From assembly GCF_963678635.1 (NCBI RefSeq), contig NC_087063.1, positions 11,320,368-11,384,367 on the forward strand: a stretch of DNA of 64,000 bases. Direction: 5' to 3'. Of this stretch, positions 13,201-25,200 are shown piece after piece (positions within the stretch are counted from its first letter, which is position 1; every line of letters begins with the position of its first letter). The translations under genes were made by a program, and so were the position numbers. Origin of the DNA: Symsagittifera roscoffensis (lineage: Eukaryota; Xenacoelomorpha; Acoela; Convolutidae). The notes under the pieces are model-generated. The model searched no databases. It was not told where the DNA came from and saw nothing but the letters and a program-made list of their open reading frames with translations.

Positions 13201-16200
13201 AGTCGCGCCGTCAGTCTTTTCGTAAGTTGCGCCGCCAGTCTTTTCGTAAGTTGCGCTGTCAGTCTTTACTTAAGTCGCGCCGTCAGTCTTTTCGTAAGTT
13301 GCGCCGCCAGTCTTTTCGTAAGTTGCGCCGTCAGTCTTTTCGTAAGTTCCGCCGTCAGTCTTTACTTAAGTCGCGCCGTCAGTCTTTTCGTAAGTTGCGC
13401 CGCCAGTCTTTTCGTAAGTTGCGCCGTCAGTCTTTACTTAAGTCGCGCCGTCAGTCTTTTTGTAAGTTGCGCCGCCAGTCTTTTCGTAAGTTGCGCCCCC
13501 AGTCTTTTCGTAAGTTGCGCTGTCAGTCTTTACTTAAGTCGCGCCGTCAGTCTTTTCGTAAGTTGCGCCGCCAGTCTTTTCGTAAGTTGCGTCGTCAGTC
13601 TATTCGTAAGTTGCGCCGTCAGTCTTTACTTAAGTCGCGCCGTCAGTCTTTTCGTAAGTTGCGCCGCCAGTCTTTTCGTAAGTTGCGCCGCCAGTCTTTT
13701 CGTAAGTTGCGCTGTCAGTCTTTTCTTAAGTCGCGCCGTCAGTCTTTTCGTAAGTTGCGCCGCCAGTCTTTTCGTAAGTTGCGTCGTCAGTCTATTCGTA
13801 AGTTGCGCCGTCAGTCTTTACTTAAGTCGCGCCGAAATGTGCCACCCGGGTTGAGGTCAGCGACTTAAGAAAAAACTTTGCAAGTCGCGCTGCATACCGT
13901 TTTGAGACTGAATTTTTCGTAAGTTGCGCCTCTTAATTCTTTTCTTAAGTCGCGGCGTCGGTCTTTTCGTAAGTCGCGCCTTCAATTCTTTTCTTAAGTC
14001 GCGCCGTCAGTGTTTTCTTGACTTGCGCCGCTTAAGTCTTTTCTTAAGCCGCGTCCCTGAAGTCTTTTCTTAAATTGCGCCGCCAGTCTTTTCGTAAGTC
14101 GCGCCGTCAGTCTTATCTGAATTCGCGCCGCTTAAGTCTTTTCTTAAATCGCGCCGTCAGTTTTTTCGTAAGTTGCGCCGCCAGTCTTTTCGTAAGTTGC
14201 GCCGTCAGTCTTTTCGTAAGTTGCGCCGTCAGTCTTTACTTAAGTCGCGCCGTCAGTCTTTTCGTAAGTTGCGCCGCCAGTCTTTTCGTAAGTTGCGTCG
14301 TCAGTCTATTCGTAAGTTGCGCCGTCAGTCTTTACTTAAGTCGCGCCGTCAGTCTTTTCGTAAATTGCGCCGCCAGTCTTTTCGTAGGTTGCGTCGTCAG
14401 TCTATTCGTAAGTTGCGCCGTCAGTCTTTACTTAAGTCGCGCCGTCAGTCTTTTCGTAAGTTGCGCCGCCAGTCTTTTCGTAAGTTGCGCTGTCAGTCTT
14501 TACTTAAGTCGCGCCGTCAGTCTTTTCGTAAGTTGCGCCGCCAGTCTTTTCGTAAGTTGCGCCGTCAGTCTTTTCGTAAGTCGCGCCGTCAGTCTTTTCG
14601 TAAGTTGCGCCGCCAGTCTTTTCGTAAGTTGCGCTGTCAGTCTTTACTTAAGTCGCGCCGTCAGTCTTTTCGTAAGTTGCGCCGCCAGTCTTTTCGTAAG
14701 TTGCGCTGTCAGTCTTTTCTTAAGTCGCGCCGTCAGTCTTTTCGTAAGTTGCGCCGCCAGTCTTTTCGTAAGTTGCGTCGTCAGTCTATTCGTAAGTTGC
14801 GCCGTCAGTCTTTACTTAAGTCGCGCCGAAATGTGCCACCCGGGTTGAGGTCAGCGACTTATGAAAAAACTTTGCAAGTCGCGCTGCATACCGTTTTGAG
14901 ACTGAATTTTTCGTAAGTTGCGCCTCTTAATTCTTTTCTTAAGTCGCGGCGTCGGTCTTTTCGTAAGTCGCGCCTTCAATTCTTTTCTTAAGTCGCGCCG
15001 TCAGTGTTTTCTTGACTTGCGCCGCTTAAGTCTTTTCTTAAGCCGCGTCCCTGAAGTCTTTTCTTAAATTGCGCCGCCAGTCTTTTCGTAAGTCGCGCCG
15101 TCAGTCTTATCTGAATTCGCGCCGCTTAAGTCTTTTCTTAAATCGCGCCGTCAGTTTTTTCGTAAGTTGCGCCGCCAGTCTTTTCGTAAGTTGCGCCGTC
15201 AGTCTTTTCGTAAGTTGCGCCGTCAGTCTTTACTTAAGTCGCGCCGTCAGTCTTTTCGTAAGTTGCGCCGCCAGTCTTTTCGTAAGTTGCGTCGTCAGTC
15301 TATTCGTAAGTTGCGCCGTCAGTCTTTACTTAAGTCGCGCCGTCAGTCTTTTCGTAAATTGCGCCGCCAGTCTTTTCGTAGGTTGCGTCCTCAGTCTTTA
15401 CTTAAGTCGCGCCGTCAGTCTTTTCGTAAGTTGCGCCGCCAGTCTTATCGTAAGTTGCGCTGTCAGTCTTTACTTAAGTCGCGCCGTCAGTCTTTTCGTA
15501 AGTTGCGCCGCCAGTCTTTTCGTAAGTCGCGCCGTCAGTGTTTTCTTGACTTGCGCCGCTTAAGTCTTTTCTTAAGCCGCGTCCCTGAAGTCTTTTCTTA
15601 AATTGCGCCGCCAGTCTTTTCGTAAGTCGCGCCGTCAGTCTTATCTGAATTCGCGCCGCTTAAGTCTTTTCTTAAATCGCGCCGTCAGTTTTTTCGTAAG
15701 TTGCGCCGCCAGTCTTTTCGTAAGTTGCGCCGTCAGTCTTTTCGTAAGTTGCGCCGTCAGTCTTTACTTAAGTCGCGCCGTCAGTCTTTTCGTAAGTTGC
15801 GCCGCCAGTCTTTTCGTAAGTTGCGTCGTCAGTCTATTCGTAAGTTGCGCCGTCAGTCTTTACTTAAGTCGCGCCGTCAGTCTTTTCGTAAATTGCGCCG
15901 CCAGTCTATTCGTAAGTTGCGCCGTCAGTCTTTACTTAAGTCGCGCCGTCAGTCTTTTCGTAAGTTGCGCCGCCAGTCTTTTCGTAAGTTGCGCTGTCAG
16001 TCTTTACTTAAGTCGCGCCGTCAGTCTTTTCGTAAGTTGCGCCGCCAGTCTTTTCGTAAGTTGCGCCGTCAGTCTTTTCGTAAGTTCCGCCGTCAGTCTT
16101 TACTTAAGTCGCGCCGTCAGTCTTTTCGTAAGTTGCGCCGCCAGTCTTTTCGTAAGTTGCGCCGCCAGTCTTTTCGTAAGTTGCGTCGTCAGTCTATTCG

Positions 16201-19200
16201 TAAGTTGCGCCGTCAGTCTTTACTTAAGTCGCGCCGTCAGTCTTTTCGTAAGTTGCGCCGCCAGTCTTTTCGTAAGTTGCGCCGCCAGTCTTTTCGTAAG
16301 TTGCGCTGTCAGTCTTTTCTTAAGTTGCGTCGTCAGTCTATTCGTAAGTTGCGCCGTCAGTCTTTACTTAAGTCGCGCCGTCAGTCTTTTCGTAAGTTGC
16401 GCCGCCAGTCTTTTCGTAAGTTGCGCCGCCAGTCTTTTCGTAAGTTGCGCTGTCAGTCTTTTCTTAAGTCGCGCCGTCAGTCTTTTCGTAAGTTGCGCCG
16501 CCAGTCTTTTCGTAAGTTGCGTCGTCAGTCTATTCGTAAGTTGCGCCGTCAGTCTTTACTTAAGTCGCGCCGAAATGTGCCACCCGGGTTGAGGTCAGCG
16601 ACTTAAGAAAAAACTTTGCAAGTCGCGCTGCATACCGTTTTGAGACTGAATTTTTCGTAAGTTGCGCCTCTTAATTCTTTTCTTAAGTCGCGGCGTCGGT
16701 CTTTTCGTAAGTCGCGCCTTCAATTCTTTTCTTAAGTCGCGCCGTCAGTGTTTTCTTGACTTGCGCCGCTTAAGTCTTTTCTTAAGCCGCGTCCCTGAAG
16801 TCTTTTCTTAAATTGCGCCGTCAGTCTTTACTTAAATCGCGCCGCCAGTCTTTTCGTAAGTTGCGCCGTCAGTCATTTCGTAAGTTGCGCCGTCAGTCTT
16901 TACTTAAGTCGCGCCGTCAGTCTTTTCGTAAGTTGCGCCGCCAGTCTTTTCGTAAGTTGCGCCGTCAGTCTTTTCGTAAGTTGGGCCGTCAGTCTTTTCG
17001 TAAGTTGCGCCGTCAGTCTTTTCGTAAGTTGCGCCGCCAGTCTTTTCGTAAGTTGCGCCGTCAGTCTTTTCGTAAGTTGCGCCGTCAGTCTTTTCGTAAG
17101 TTGCGCCGTCAGTCTTTTCGTAAGTTGCGCCGCCAGTCTTTTCGTAAGTTGCGCCGTCAGTCTTTACTTAAGTTGCGCCGTCAGTCTTTTCGTAAGTTGC
17201 GCCGCCAGTCTTTTCGTAAGTTGCGCCGCCAGTCTTTTCGTAAGTCGCGCCGTCAGTCTTATCTGAATTCGCGCCGCTTAAGTCTTTTCTTAAGTCGCGC
17301 CGTCAGTCTATTCGTAAGTTGCGCCGTCAGTCTTTACTTAAGTCGCGGACCTCGATCCGGAGCAGTTGCAGTAAAATTAAGAAAAACGGAACGTTAAAAA
17401 ATGGCAACCTAATTTTTAGTTTTCATATGGATTATTATGTAACCATTGTGTGTTTTACATGAACAGCGTTCGTCTGAATCAGTTTGTGGAGGCGTTGGAT
17501 GTGCATGAAACTACTCCTGTCCATTTGGCATTCAGAATGCGACGCAAAGAGTACTTGGCCCTGTTCTTCGACAAAGTTCACTCCTCCTTCTTCGAACGCA
17601 ACCTCTCTCTTCTGGATGAGGCCATCAACTACAAAGACAAGTGAGAAAACAAACTCACCTTCATTAGAATTAGTTGTTCCGACCTCCTACCTAAAGGGAT
17701 GGGAAGGAACTATGGATTAGATTGTTCATCCGCCTTTTTGACTACCTCAAAGAATGCTCACAGGAGTCAAATGTGGTATCCTATTAAGGCACTTTTGGCC
17801 GCGCTTTGGATTCAAAAAAAAATATTCCATTTTGCAGCGTTATAACTAAATCGAGCGTAAAAATTATTTTTTGGTAAAAGTTAAGAAAACTTTGATTGGT
17901 TTTTTTTGACTTTTTTTGCCGTTCTCAATGTAAATTTTTGTGATTCAAAACATTCTATGCTATGCGCTTAAAACTTATAATATTTTTTCCAGTTCGCAGT
18001 TATTTCATTAAAACTTAAATTTTCTGAAAAAAATTATTGCTTAGGTTATTTTTGAGAAACTGGTATGTTTGAAACACTTGGAGAAATTCATAACACAAAA
18101 AAGTCCCCTAAATTTTTTGCGATTCTGCCAAAAATCCGTCCGCCCGTGGTTTATATCAAAGCAAAAGCTTTTTCTTCTGCGTATAGGGTGTATGTGAGAG
18201 AGATGTTCATGCACCAATTAGAGTTTGGATCGAAGATAGCGAGTATCTCATTCGACCTGCTGGCGAGGATGATCTACCGCACGAACGACTTCTACAGCAC
18301 CTTCAATTGGAACGTGAAGACGTGGGTTCCTCTGGTGTCCAAGCTGCTGCCTCACGATACCACTATCATCTACAAGTACGGACAGTGTGTCAGGATAGAC
18401 ACACGGTACAGGTACGACATTTTTGGTGCAGTGCTCTGGCCGAGATTGTGGTGTTGTGATTATGGAGTGCGGTCAAAAAGCAGACAACCTTTGTTGCATA
18501 TCAAACCGATCAAAAAGTAGACAAATACTATATTAACCAATCAGAATCGAGTGCAGAAAGCAAATTCTGATTAATATAGTATTTGTCAACTTTATGATCG
18601 ATATGATATGAAACAAAGGTTGTCTACTACTAAATGACATAGGAATTAAATAATTGTTAATTATTTATTTCCTAGGTTTGCTAAGTGTGTCTTCTTTATG
18701 ACGTGTCTACTTTACGACTTGTCTACTTTTTGCTACGTAACCTATGATTATAGACTACCGCGACCGAATTGAATTTGATAAGAGGTTGCAATGTCATGTC
18801 TCTAATCGTCACATCATTAATTTTATGATCGAAAGACTCTAAGCTCAGACCCTGCATGAAAGTTAACACATAACGTTTTTTTTCTAGTCCGAATTTGTTG
18901 TAAAAATGTAGGTAACTTTTGTGGAAATTTTTGATGTTTCGGGTTCTTTCATCAAAAAAAAGTTGTGACTAAAGTCGCGATTGTTTTTTAATTTTTTTTC
19001 GAAGTTTTCTTATCATATTATAAAACAAACAAAATCTTTTTTGGGCGTTGTGGAAAGGAATCATTTGACGACCAGTAAAAAATGATACCAGCTGGTATAT
19101 TTTTTTTATATGAGCGCATGTATTTTATTAACTTAATCTTTTTTCCATGTAGAGTGCTGGGCGTGAAAATTCCCAAGGTCAACGGACACACCTCCATCCT

Positions 19201-22200
19201 CTACAACCCAGAAGTGTTTGATGACAAGATGGTGGTGATCGACAGGGTCAAGAACCTCTACATGTACCTAACGAAGGCAGAGATCATCTCCAGTTTTATC
19301 CAATCTAACTTCGGGTTTAATATGAGAAGAAAAACTGAGTTTGGTTATACTTTATAGAGGTCATTTTCGAAAGCACTTTGAATATGTTTTTGGAAATCAA
19401 TTTTAACTGATTTTTATCAAAACGGAAAATTAAGAAGTAAATACACTTCTGACATAAAAACAACCAATCCTTTCGCTAAAGCATGTCTCACGAAACTATG
19501 GCAAAAACTGTTTCAAAAGTGGTGTTTTGGATTGAACAAGCTACTTTTTACTCTTCTACCGCCCCCTTCCACCTGTTTTTTTTTAAATTAATTAAAATTA
19601 CATAATCTATACCCGATTAATTTGAAAATTGGCTTGAAAGGTATAATTACCAAATACAGAGCAGATTTGGGGTTTATCTACAGCCTTGTAAAATCAACGA
19701 TGCACGTCACAAATTTTTTTTCGGTGGGTTGGTTGGGGGGCTTAATTTGGTCAAGGAGGGGGAGGGGGGCTCAACCTGTGGTGGGAGTTGGCTTTGATTG
19801 AATCTAAACAGAGAGTGTTTTTAAAACTGGAAAATGAGTGACGCTGGTTAAAAGGCGTCCTTTGAGAAGCACGGGGCACCCACTGAAAAGTGGCTGAAGA
19901 AGGAGGTGGAGGCAATTATGAAGAAGGGCGAATTGTCTGCCGAATTAGACTGGAAAAGCATCCAGTTCAAGCCAGAGAACAAAAAAGGAAAACAGAAGGA
20001 GAAAGTGGTGAGATATATTTTGGAAAAATTCAATTTACGTTTTTTGTACTTTTGATTTTCCAAAGCCCTTGCCCAAACGTTATAACCCTTTCCATTTTGA
20101 CCTGTGATCGCCATTTGCTGTGGAAGTACACAGAATAATAGACTTCAGTAAAAAAAACTAAAAAATTCATTTTTTATTTTATCAAATGGTGCCGTTTTAG
20201 ACCAACTGAACAATCTCACCCTCAATCAAATTAGGTAGAAGATCGTTCACTGGTTAATTGTAATATTTTTCAGCCAATCTGATTTGAGCATAGTACATGC
20301 AGACCTTACAATTGAATTTGCTATATAAATTAAGGGCTAGATTGTTCACTTGGTCTATCTAGGGGGGAGATTGCTCAAATGCACCGTCATTTCTTTAAGC
20401 GCGATGTCATGAGAGAACTATACGATCAGATAGGGCTTAAGTTTTTACTTAGTAAGTTTTCGTAAGTTTTACTAAATTAATTCTTACGTAAATTTAGTTT
20501 TGCTTAAAATTTTTTGAATATTTTTAAGAAACTTTTTATTGCCGCAAGCTTGCTAAATGAAGCTCAAAAAAATTGTTTAACAGGAGTAAGACTAAATTTT
20601 TCGCTACTTAAAAGATAACTTATTGTCTTTATGAGGACGAATTTCCTCATGGTCGGAACAATGAGGGTAAAAATGCCTAGGCGTTCAAAACTGACTTTTT
20701 CTTAACCGTTAAAAGGGTGGTAAGTCTTTCTGAAGGGTGCCTATAATATGAATCAAAAAAATTTATAGCTAACGAGAACCCTTAATTTTGTGAACAAACT
20801 ATATTGGTATAGAATTTTTCCAGAACAAATCAAAAATTGTTGTTCACTGCGTTTTGCGGTTTTGTCTTTTAATTTTTTCACTGAGTGCAATTCAAATGCA
20901 TTTGCTTCACACAGATAAATGAGACCATTTTTTCAAAACTTAAGGTTCTCAAAATTATCAGCGAAAAAAAATCTATCGGCTCAATTATTTCTAATTGAAA
21001 CCAACGTACGAAAAATGTGTTATTCGGTAAAGACTCTTGAAATTGAAAGAAGTGGTGGATTTTTTGAAACTTTAATTCAAAAATTCGTTTAAGATGGTTG
21101 ATAATGTTTTTGGACTTTGAGTTCATTGAAACTTCAGCAAATTATTAATTGCTTTGATTGTAATTGATCGCCACTTTTTAAATTTGTTAAATTATCTTTA
21201 GCAGCTTTTTTTCTTCGCTTTACTTAAAAATTTGAATCAGTAAAAAATGTAATAGCTGCAATTTAAGAGTCGATGAACGTAGTTCAGACTCTTATATTGG
21301 TCGTGATATTTTTTTCTTTCAATTTTTCTAAGAAAAGTCTTATAACACTTAATATAATAATGCATTATTGAATGCTTCTAAGTATAAATGCACTATTTGA
21401 GCCCATTTTGATTTCATCTGCGGAAAGGTAGAGGCAAGTTAAACTCTTCAATTACGAAAATGCAGGTTTTTGAAAAACTTGGTCGACTTCTATTTTCGAA
21501 AAAGGAATTTAATTTTTAAATTTTTGAGTGGAATAAAAATGTTAGATATTGATCCAGTATTGCAATTTTGTAATAATTTTAGCAAAAAAGAGTCAACCTT
21601 GAATTGTTCCTGAAATTCCAAAGACTATAAAACCACAAACTTTTCGCTTTGAAATTGTAAAGTTGAAGTTTTTTCAAAAAGCGAGTTGGTTATTCTTTTT
21701 AATTTCCGTACTTTTTTTTCTACTCTTTTCCAGCTATCTGTTGGCTATGTTTTCTTTTGAAGAGTCGGTGAACGTTGTTTACACTCTTATATTTGTCGTG
21801 ATGATTTTTTGTTTGTTTGTGTTTGTTTTCCAGAAAAGTTTTAAAAATTGTTCAAGTCCAAATTTGACGTTTTGAGATTGAAAGCTTGCTTGATTTTTAA
21901 GATTTACTCTTTTTTTTTTTAATTTTGAAAAAAAAGAGAGGGAAAATCTACTTTGACACTTTTAAGATTTACTCTTTTTTTTTAAAAAAAAAGAGAGGGA
22001 AAATCTACTATCAAACGGCAAGAAGTGTCAAAGTCACGAAAAACGTGAACAACTTCTAAATAAGACAAAAAGTATTCTGCATTTTAATTTTAAACCCCAA
22101 TAAATCATTCTTTAAACTTAAACATTGTAACAGGTTTTGGGTAAAAAATTTTCCTTCCATTCTATTTGATATCATATCAAACAGTTAAAACCTGTTGTAG

Positions 22201-25200
22201 ATACAAAAAATTGGCTATTATTACAATTGGCTGCAAAAAATTTCCATTTTGCTGGCTGGGCAACAACACATCTGTGGAAACAATTTTTTAGAAAACTAAT
22301 CCAGATACGAAAAATCAAAATTTTTTAGCGGATATATTGCATCGTTTTTTCAATCTTTTTCAATTGGGAAGCTTGAAGAACAATTTTTTGGGAAAATTTT
22401 GAAAATAATTTTCTTTTACACCTTCTATCAACTAATTTGGCTACTTTCAGCCGCTTCGAGGACACCTTTTTTGAAAATGCAATGATAAATTTGATTTTCG
22501 TGAATATGATTTGGTTTCAATCCAGCAATAAAAATGTTTGTTATTGTCATTCGTCAGGGACTTTTATGGTTGTTTTGAAAACAAACCTTATCAATAGTCA
22601 ATTGTTAGGTTGGGAAGATAAATTTTCCCTTAAAAAAAATGGTTACGAACCTTCATTGAAAAAACTATCAAATGAGAAAGGGTGCGTATAGTTGTGCAAG
22701 AATTAGGCCGTGCAGCGTATAGTTGTGCATGAAAGAATTAGGCCGTGCAGCAAACCATCTTAACTGTTGAAACTGAATTTCAATTTTGTCAGCGAAGATA
22801 TATCTCAAACCAAAGTCTCTGAATGTTAGTATATGTCATTTTACTCGCAGCAATTTTGTTTATCCAGCCCCGAACAAACTGGATTCAAGAGCTTCATGCA
22901 TCAGTTTCGTTGTTTGTTTAAAAATGATACCAGTAGACAATTCATTCCATGAATTTTGACTTTTTTAATTGGGTTTTTTCCGACCTTTGTGGAAAGAATG
23001 AAAAATTGTGCTCGGTGTGGTTGTTTCACTTGAGATCATTTTTCTAAGTAATAGGGGTTCAATGAATGGCCACTTGGGATAATTATCGCGCGATATATTC
23101 CGTGCTGCTAACGCAATAGCGGAGATTGAAACGTCATGAATATTGTTTCAAGATGAACTTAGGCATACTACTTAGTCAGTTAATTACTTTGTAAAATCAA
23201 AAACATATCAGTTTGTATTTGACATAGCGTGTGGCTTAGAAAAATTCAAAAAATTTGATTCTTTTTTAAGTTACGCGTAAAATTTTTCAGAGCCAAGACT
23301 ACTTCATAGACCTTAAGAGACAGTCAAAACATTCAAAGTTTCACCCTAATGCGAACAGTTTTGTTGTTCCAACGTTTGAAAAATTGGCGGAATATTTTTG
23401 CTCTCGGTGGTTATTTCAACAGACTAATTTCGACATTTTAACAACCCATTTTTGGCATAATTTAACACTATCTGAAAAATATCTATATCTTAAGCTGATG
23501 TTTGAAGATATATTTTTACCTGTGAATATTTTTCATGAAGTTACGAGGGTTTCACTTTGTAGCTTAGATAGCGTGTGGAGGAGCAGGTAATTTTCAGAAA
23601 GAACTTTTCTTTTTATTTTTTTTCGAACAATTCAGCCTTGTCTTTTATATTGAACAACATCTATAAACGGTAAGAGACCTTCAGAACATTCTTGCAATAG
23701 AGCAGTCTTCTAACACTTGCCAAAGCAATTGTCTTGTAACCGGGAACTAAACTTATTTACCGTAATCATTTTTTTTGCTTCAATATTGAACCATAACGAC
23801 ATCCAGGTTCTTTCCTACTTGGCCTGGAGGTTACGACATCGTCTCTGCGCCCTGAGATCCGGGGTGCAAGTCCCGGCTGAATCTTGTTATTTTCAGTACA
23901 TTGAAGTTTTTTCCGATACAATTTGAATGGTCGGCATTTTGGTCGGCTAGACCTTGTTTTTTTCAGTATGTAGGAAATTGAACTTTTTCCGGTAAAAATT
24001 GAATGGTCGTTCTTTTGTTTTTTTGCTCAAATTTTTTTTAGCTCAGGTGCACAATCACGTAGTTTTCTTTGTGCTGCAAGCAAGTTTAATTGTAATTGCA
24101 TGTATTGACTATTGCAGTTTCAGGAAGGACTAAATTTGTTTAAAAATTTTTATTGAAATCAAAATTTTTTTGGTTTAACTGGTATTTGCTCAAAGGTTGT
24201 CGGCTTTTTTTTCTCTTCAAAAGTTTTTTTCTGTTGCAATTTTACTATTCAAATCTATTTCTTGGCATGCTTACCTACAATGATCTTTTTGCGAGATATT
24301 TTTTCTAGGCCTAATTTTTTTTCAAGGTTTTTCAATTTTTTTGATTTCCGTTTTTTTTTGTTTCTGTTGTATCCCAAGTGGTGCGAAGCTCTGTTTGGCC
24401 CGGGTTAAAATTTGATTTTTGATTGGACGGACAATGATAGATCTTTATGGGTTTACAAACATTCAGCAATCAGAATTGATAATAAAAAAACAAACTTACA
24501 CAAAAGAAATAAATAATTTTTTTTTTCGTACGTATGTTTTTCTCGTCTTGATTTTGATTGTTTAATGAGTATGTGCCTGCTTTATGACCTGTTCATTTTC
24601 GCTAAGAAGCCTTGCATCGCAAGTAACTTTTTTTTCAATACCTATTAAACAAATTCATTGACCAAATATCTAGAGAGTTTGACTTTGGTTTATTATCAAA
24701 TGAAAAGAATTTAAAAATTAATCAGGCTTAATTTTTGCTCGGTACCTTTGAGTTTTTTAACTCAAACCTTAAAATTATTTTTTCAGATTCATCAATTTTT
24801 TTTTTCAATGGTGTTTCGTAAAATGGACTATCGTGCCATTAAAGTTCAACCATCAGAAAAAACCTCGAAAGCTCAATTAAAGTGAGAGATTTGGATGTTC
24901 AACAATGTAGCAATTTCACTGTAGTATCCCACCTAATAGCTGGCAATGAAATACATATTTGTTCATATCACAGACATACCCCAGCCTGATGGTAAAAATA
25001 TACAATAATATGTGAAAAAGTGGCTCCAATTTTAAATTATGAAAAATTTAGTCACCTGAATTATGAATTTCCAATTCTAAAAAAATTATAAGTGATCATC
25101 TTTTTAGGTGGGGAATTACAGTGCTGATTGCTACAGTTGGTCGAACTTACGACTCACTATAACAAAACGAAAGACTTACGAGAATGACATCTCGAACTTT

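Larger units (their letters stand above)
20008..25107 (+). other. Intron 5, 5.1 kb, repeat-filled
   Basis: No exon recognised. Contents: repeat family B at 21260-21640 and 21745-21850 (GTCG(A/G)TGAACGT..ACTCTTATAT..GTCGTGAT), whose diverged third copy lies beyond exon 6a at 26140-26450; a duplicated poly-T/poly-A hairpin at 21899-22010 (GATTTACTCTTTT .. AAGAGAGGGAAAATCTAC, twice); two copies of family A at 22980-23720; and a tRNA-like SINE near 23815. Confidence 0.5.

Noticed and set aside
8205-17350. CRISPR array
   Set aside because: Units are head-to-tail without unique spacers, and the context is a eukaryotic intron.
9338-17397. Long open frames over the minisatellite (up to 389 codons; Arg-Gln-Ser-Phe-Arg-Lys-Leu type and Val-Ser-Cys-Ala type repeats) as a repeat protein gene
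   Set aside because: The 24-bp unit is a multiple of three and lacks stops in several frames at once, so openness is automatic. Two frames are equally open, unit variants are not codon-biased, and the array lies within an intron whose flanking exons splice in phase.
18065-18186. Upstream part of the open frame at 18065 as coding
   Set aside because: The acceptor at 18186 joins in phase with exon 2, and the text before it has no family resemblance.
23820-23890. Functional tRNA gene
   Set aside because: A- and B-box-like words are present but the acceptor and anticodon stems do not pair well. A SINE head is likelier.
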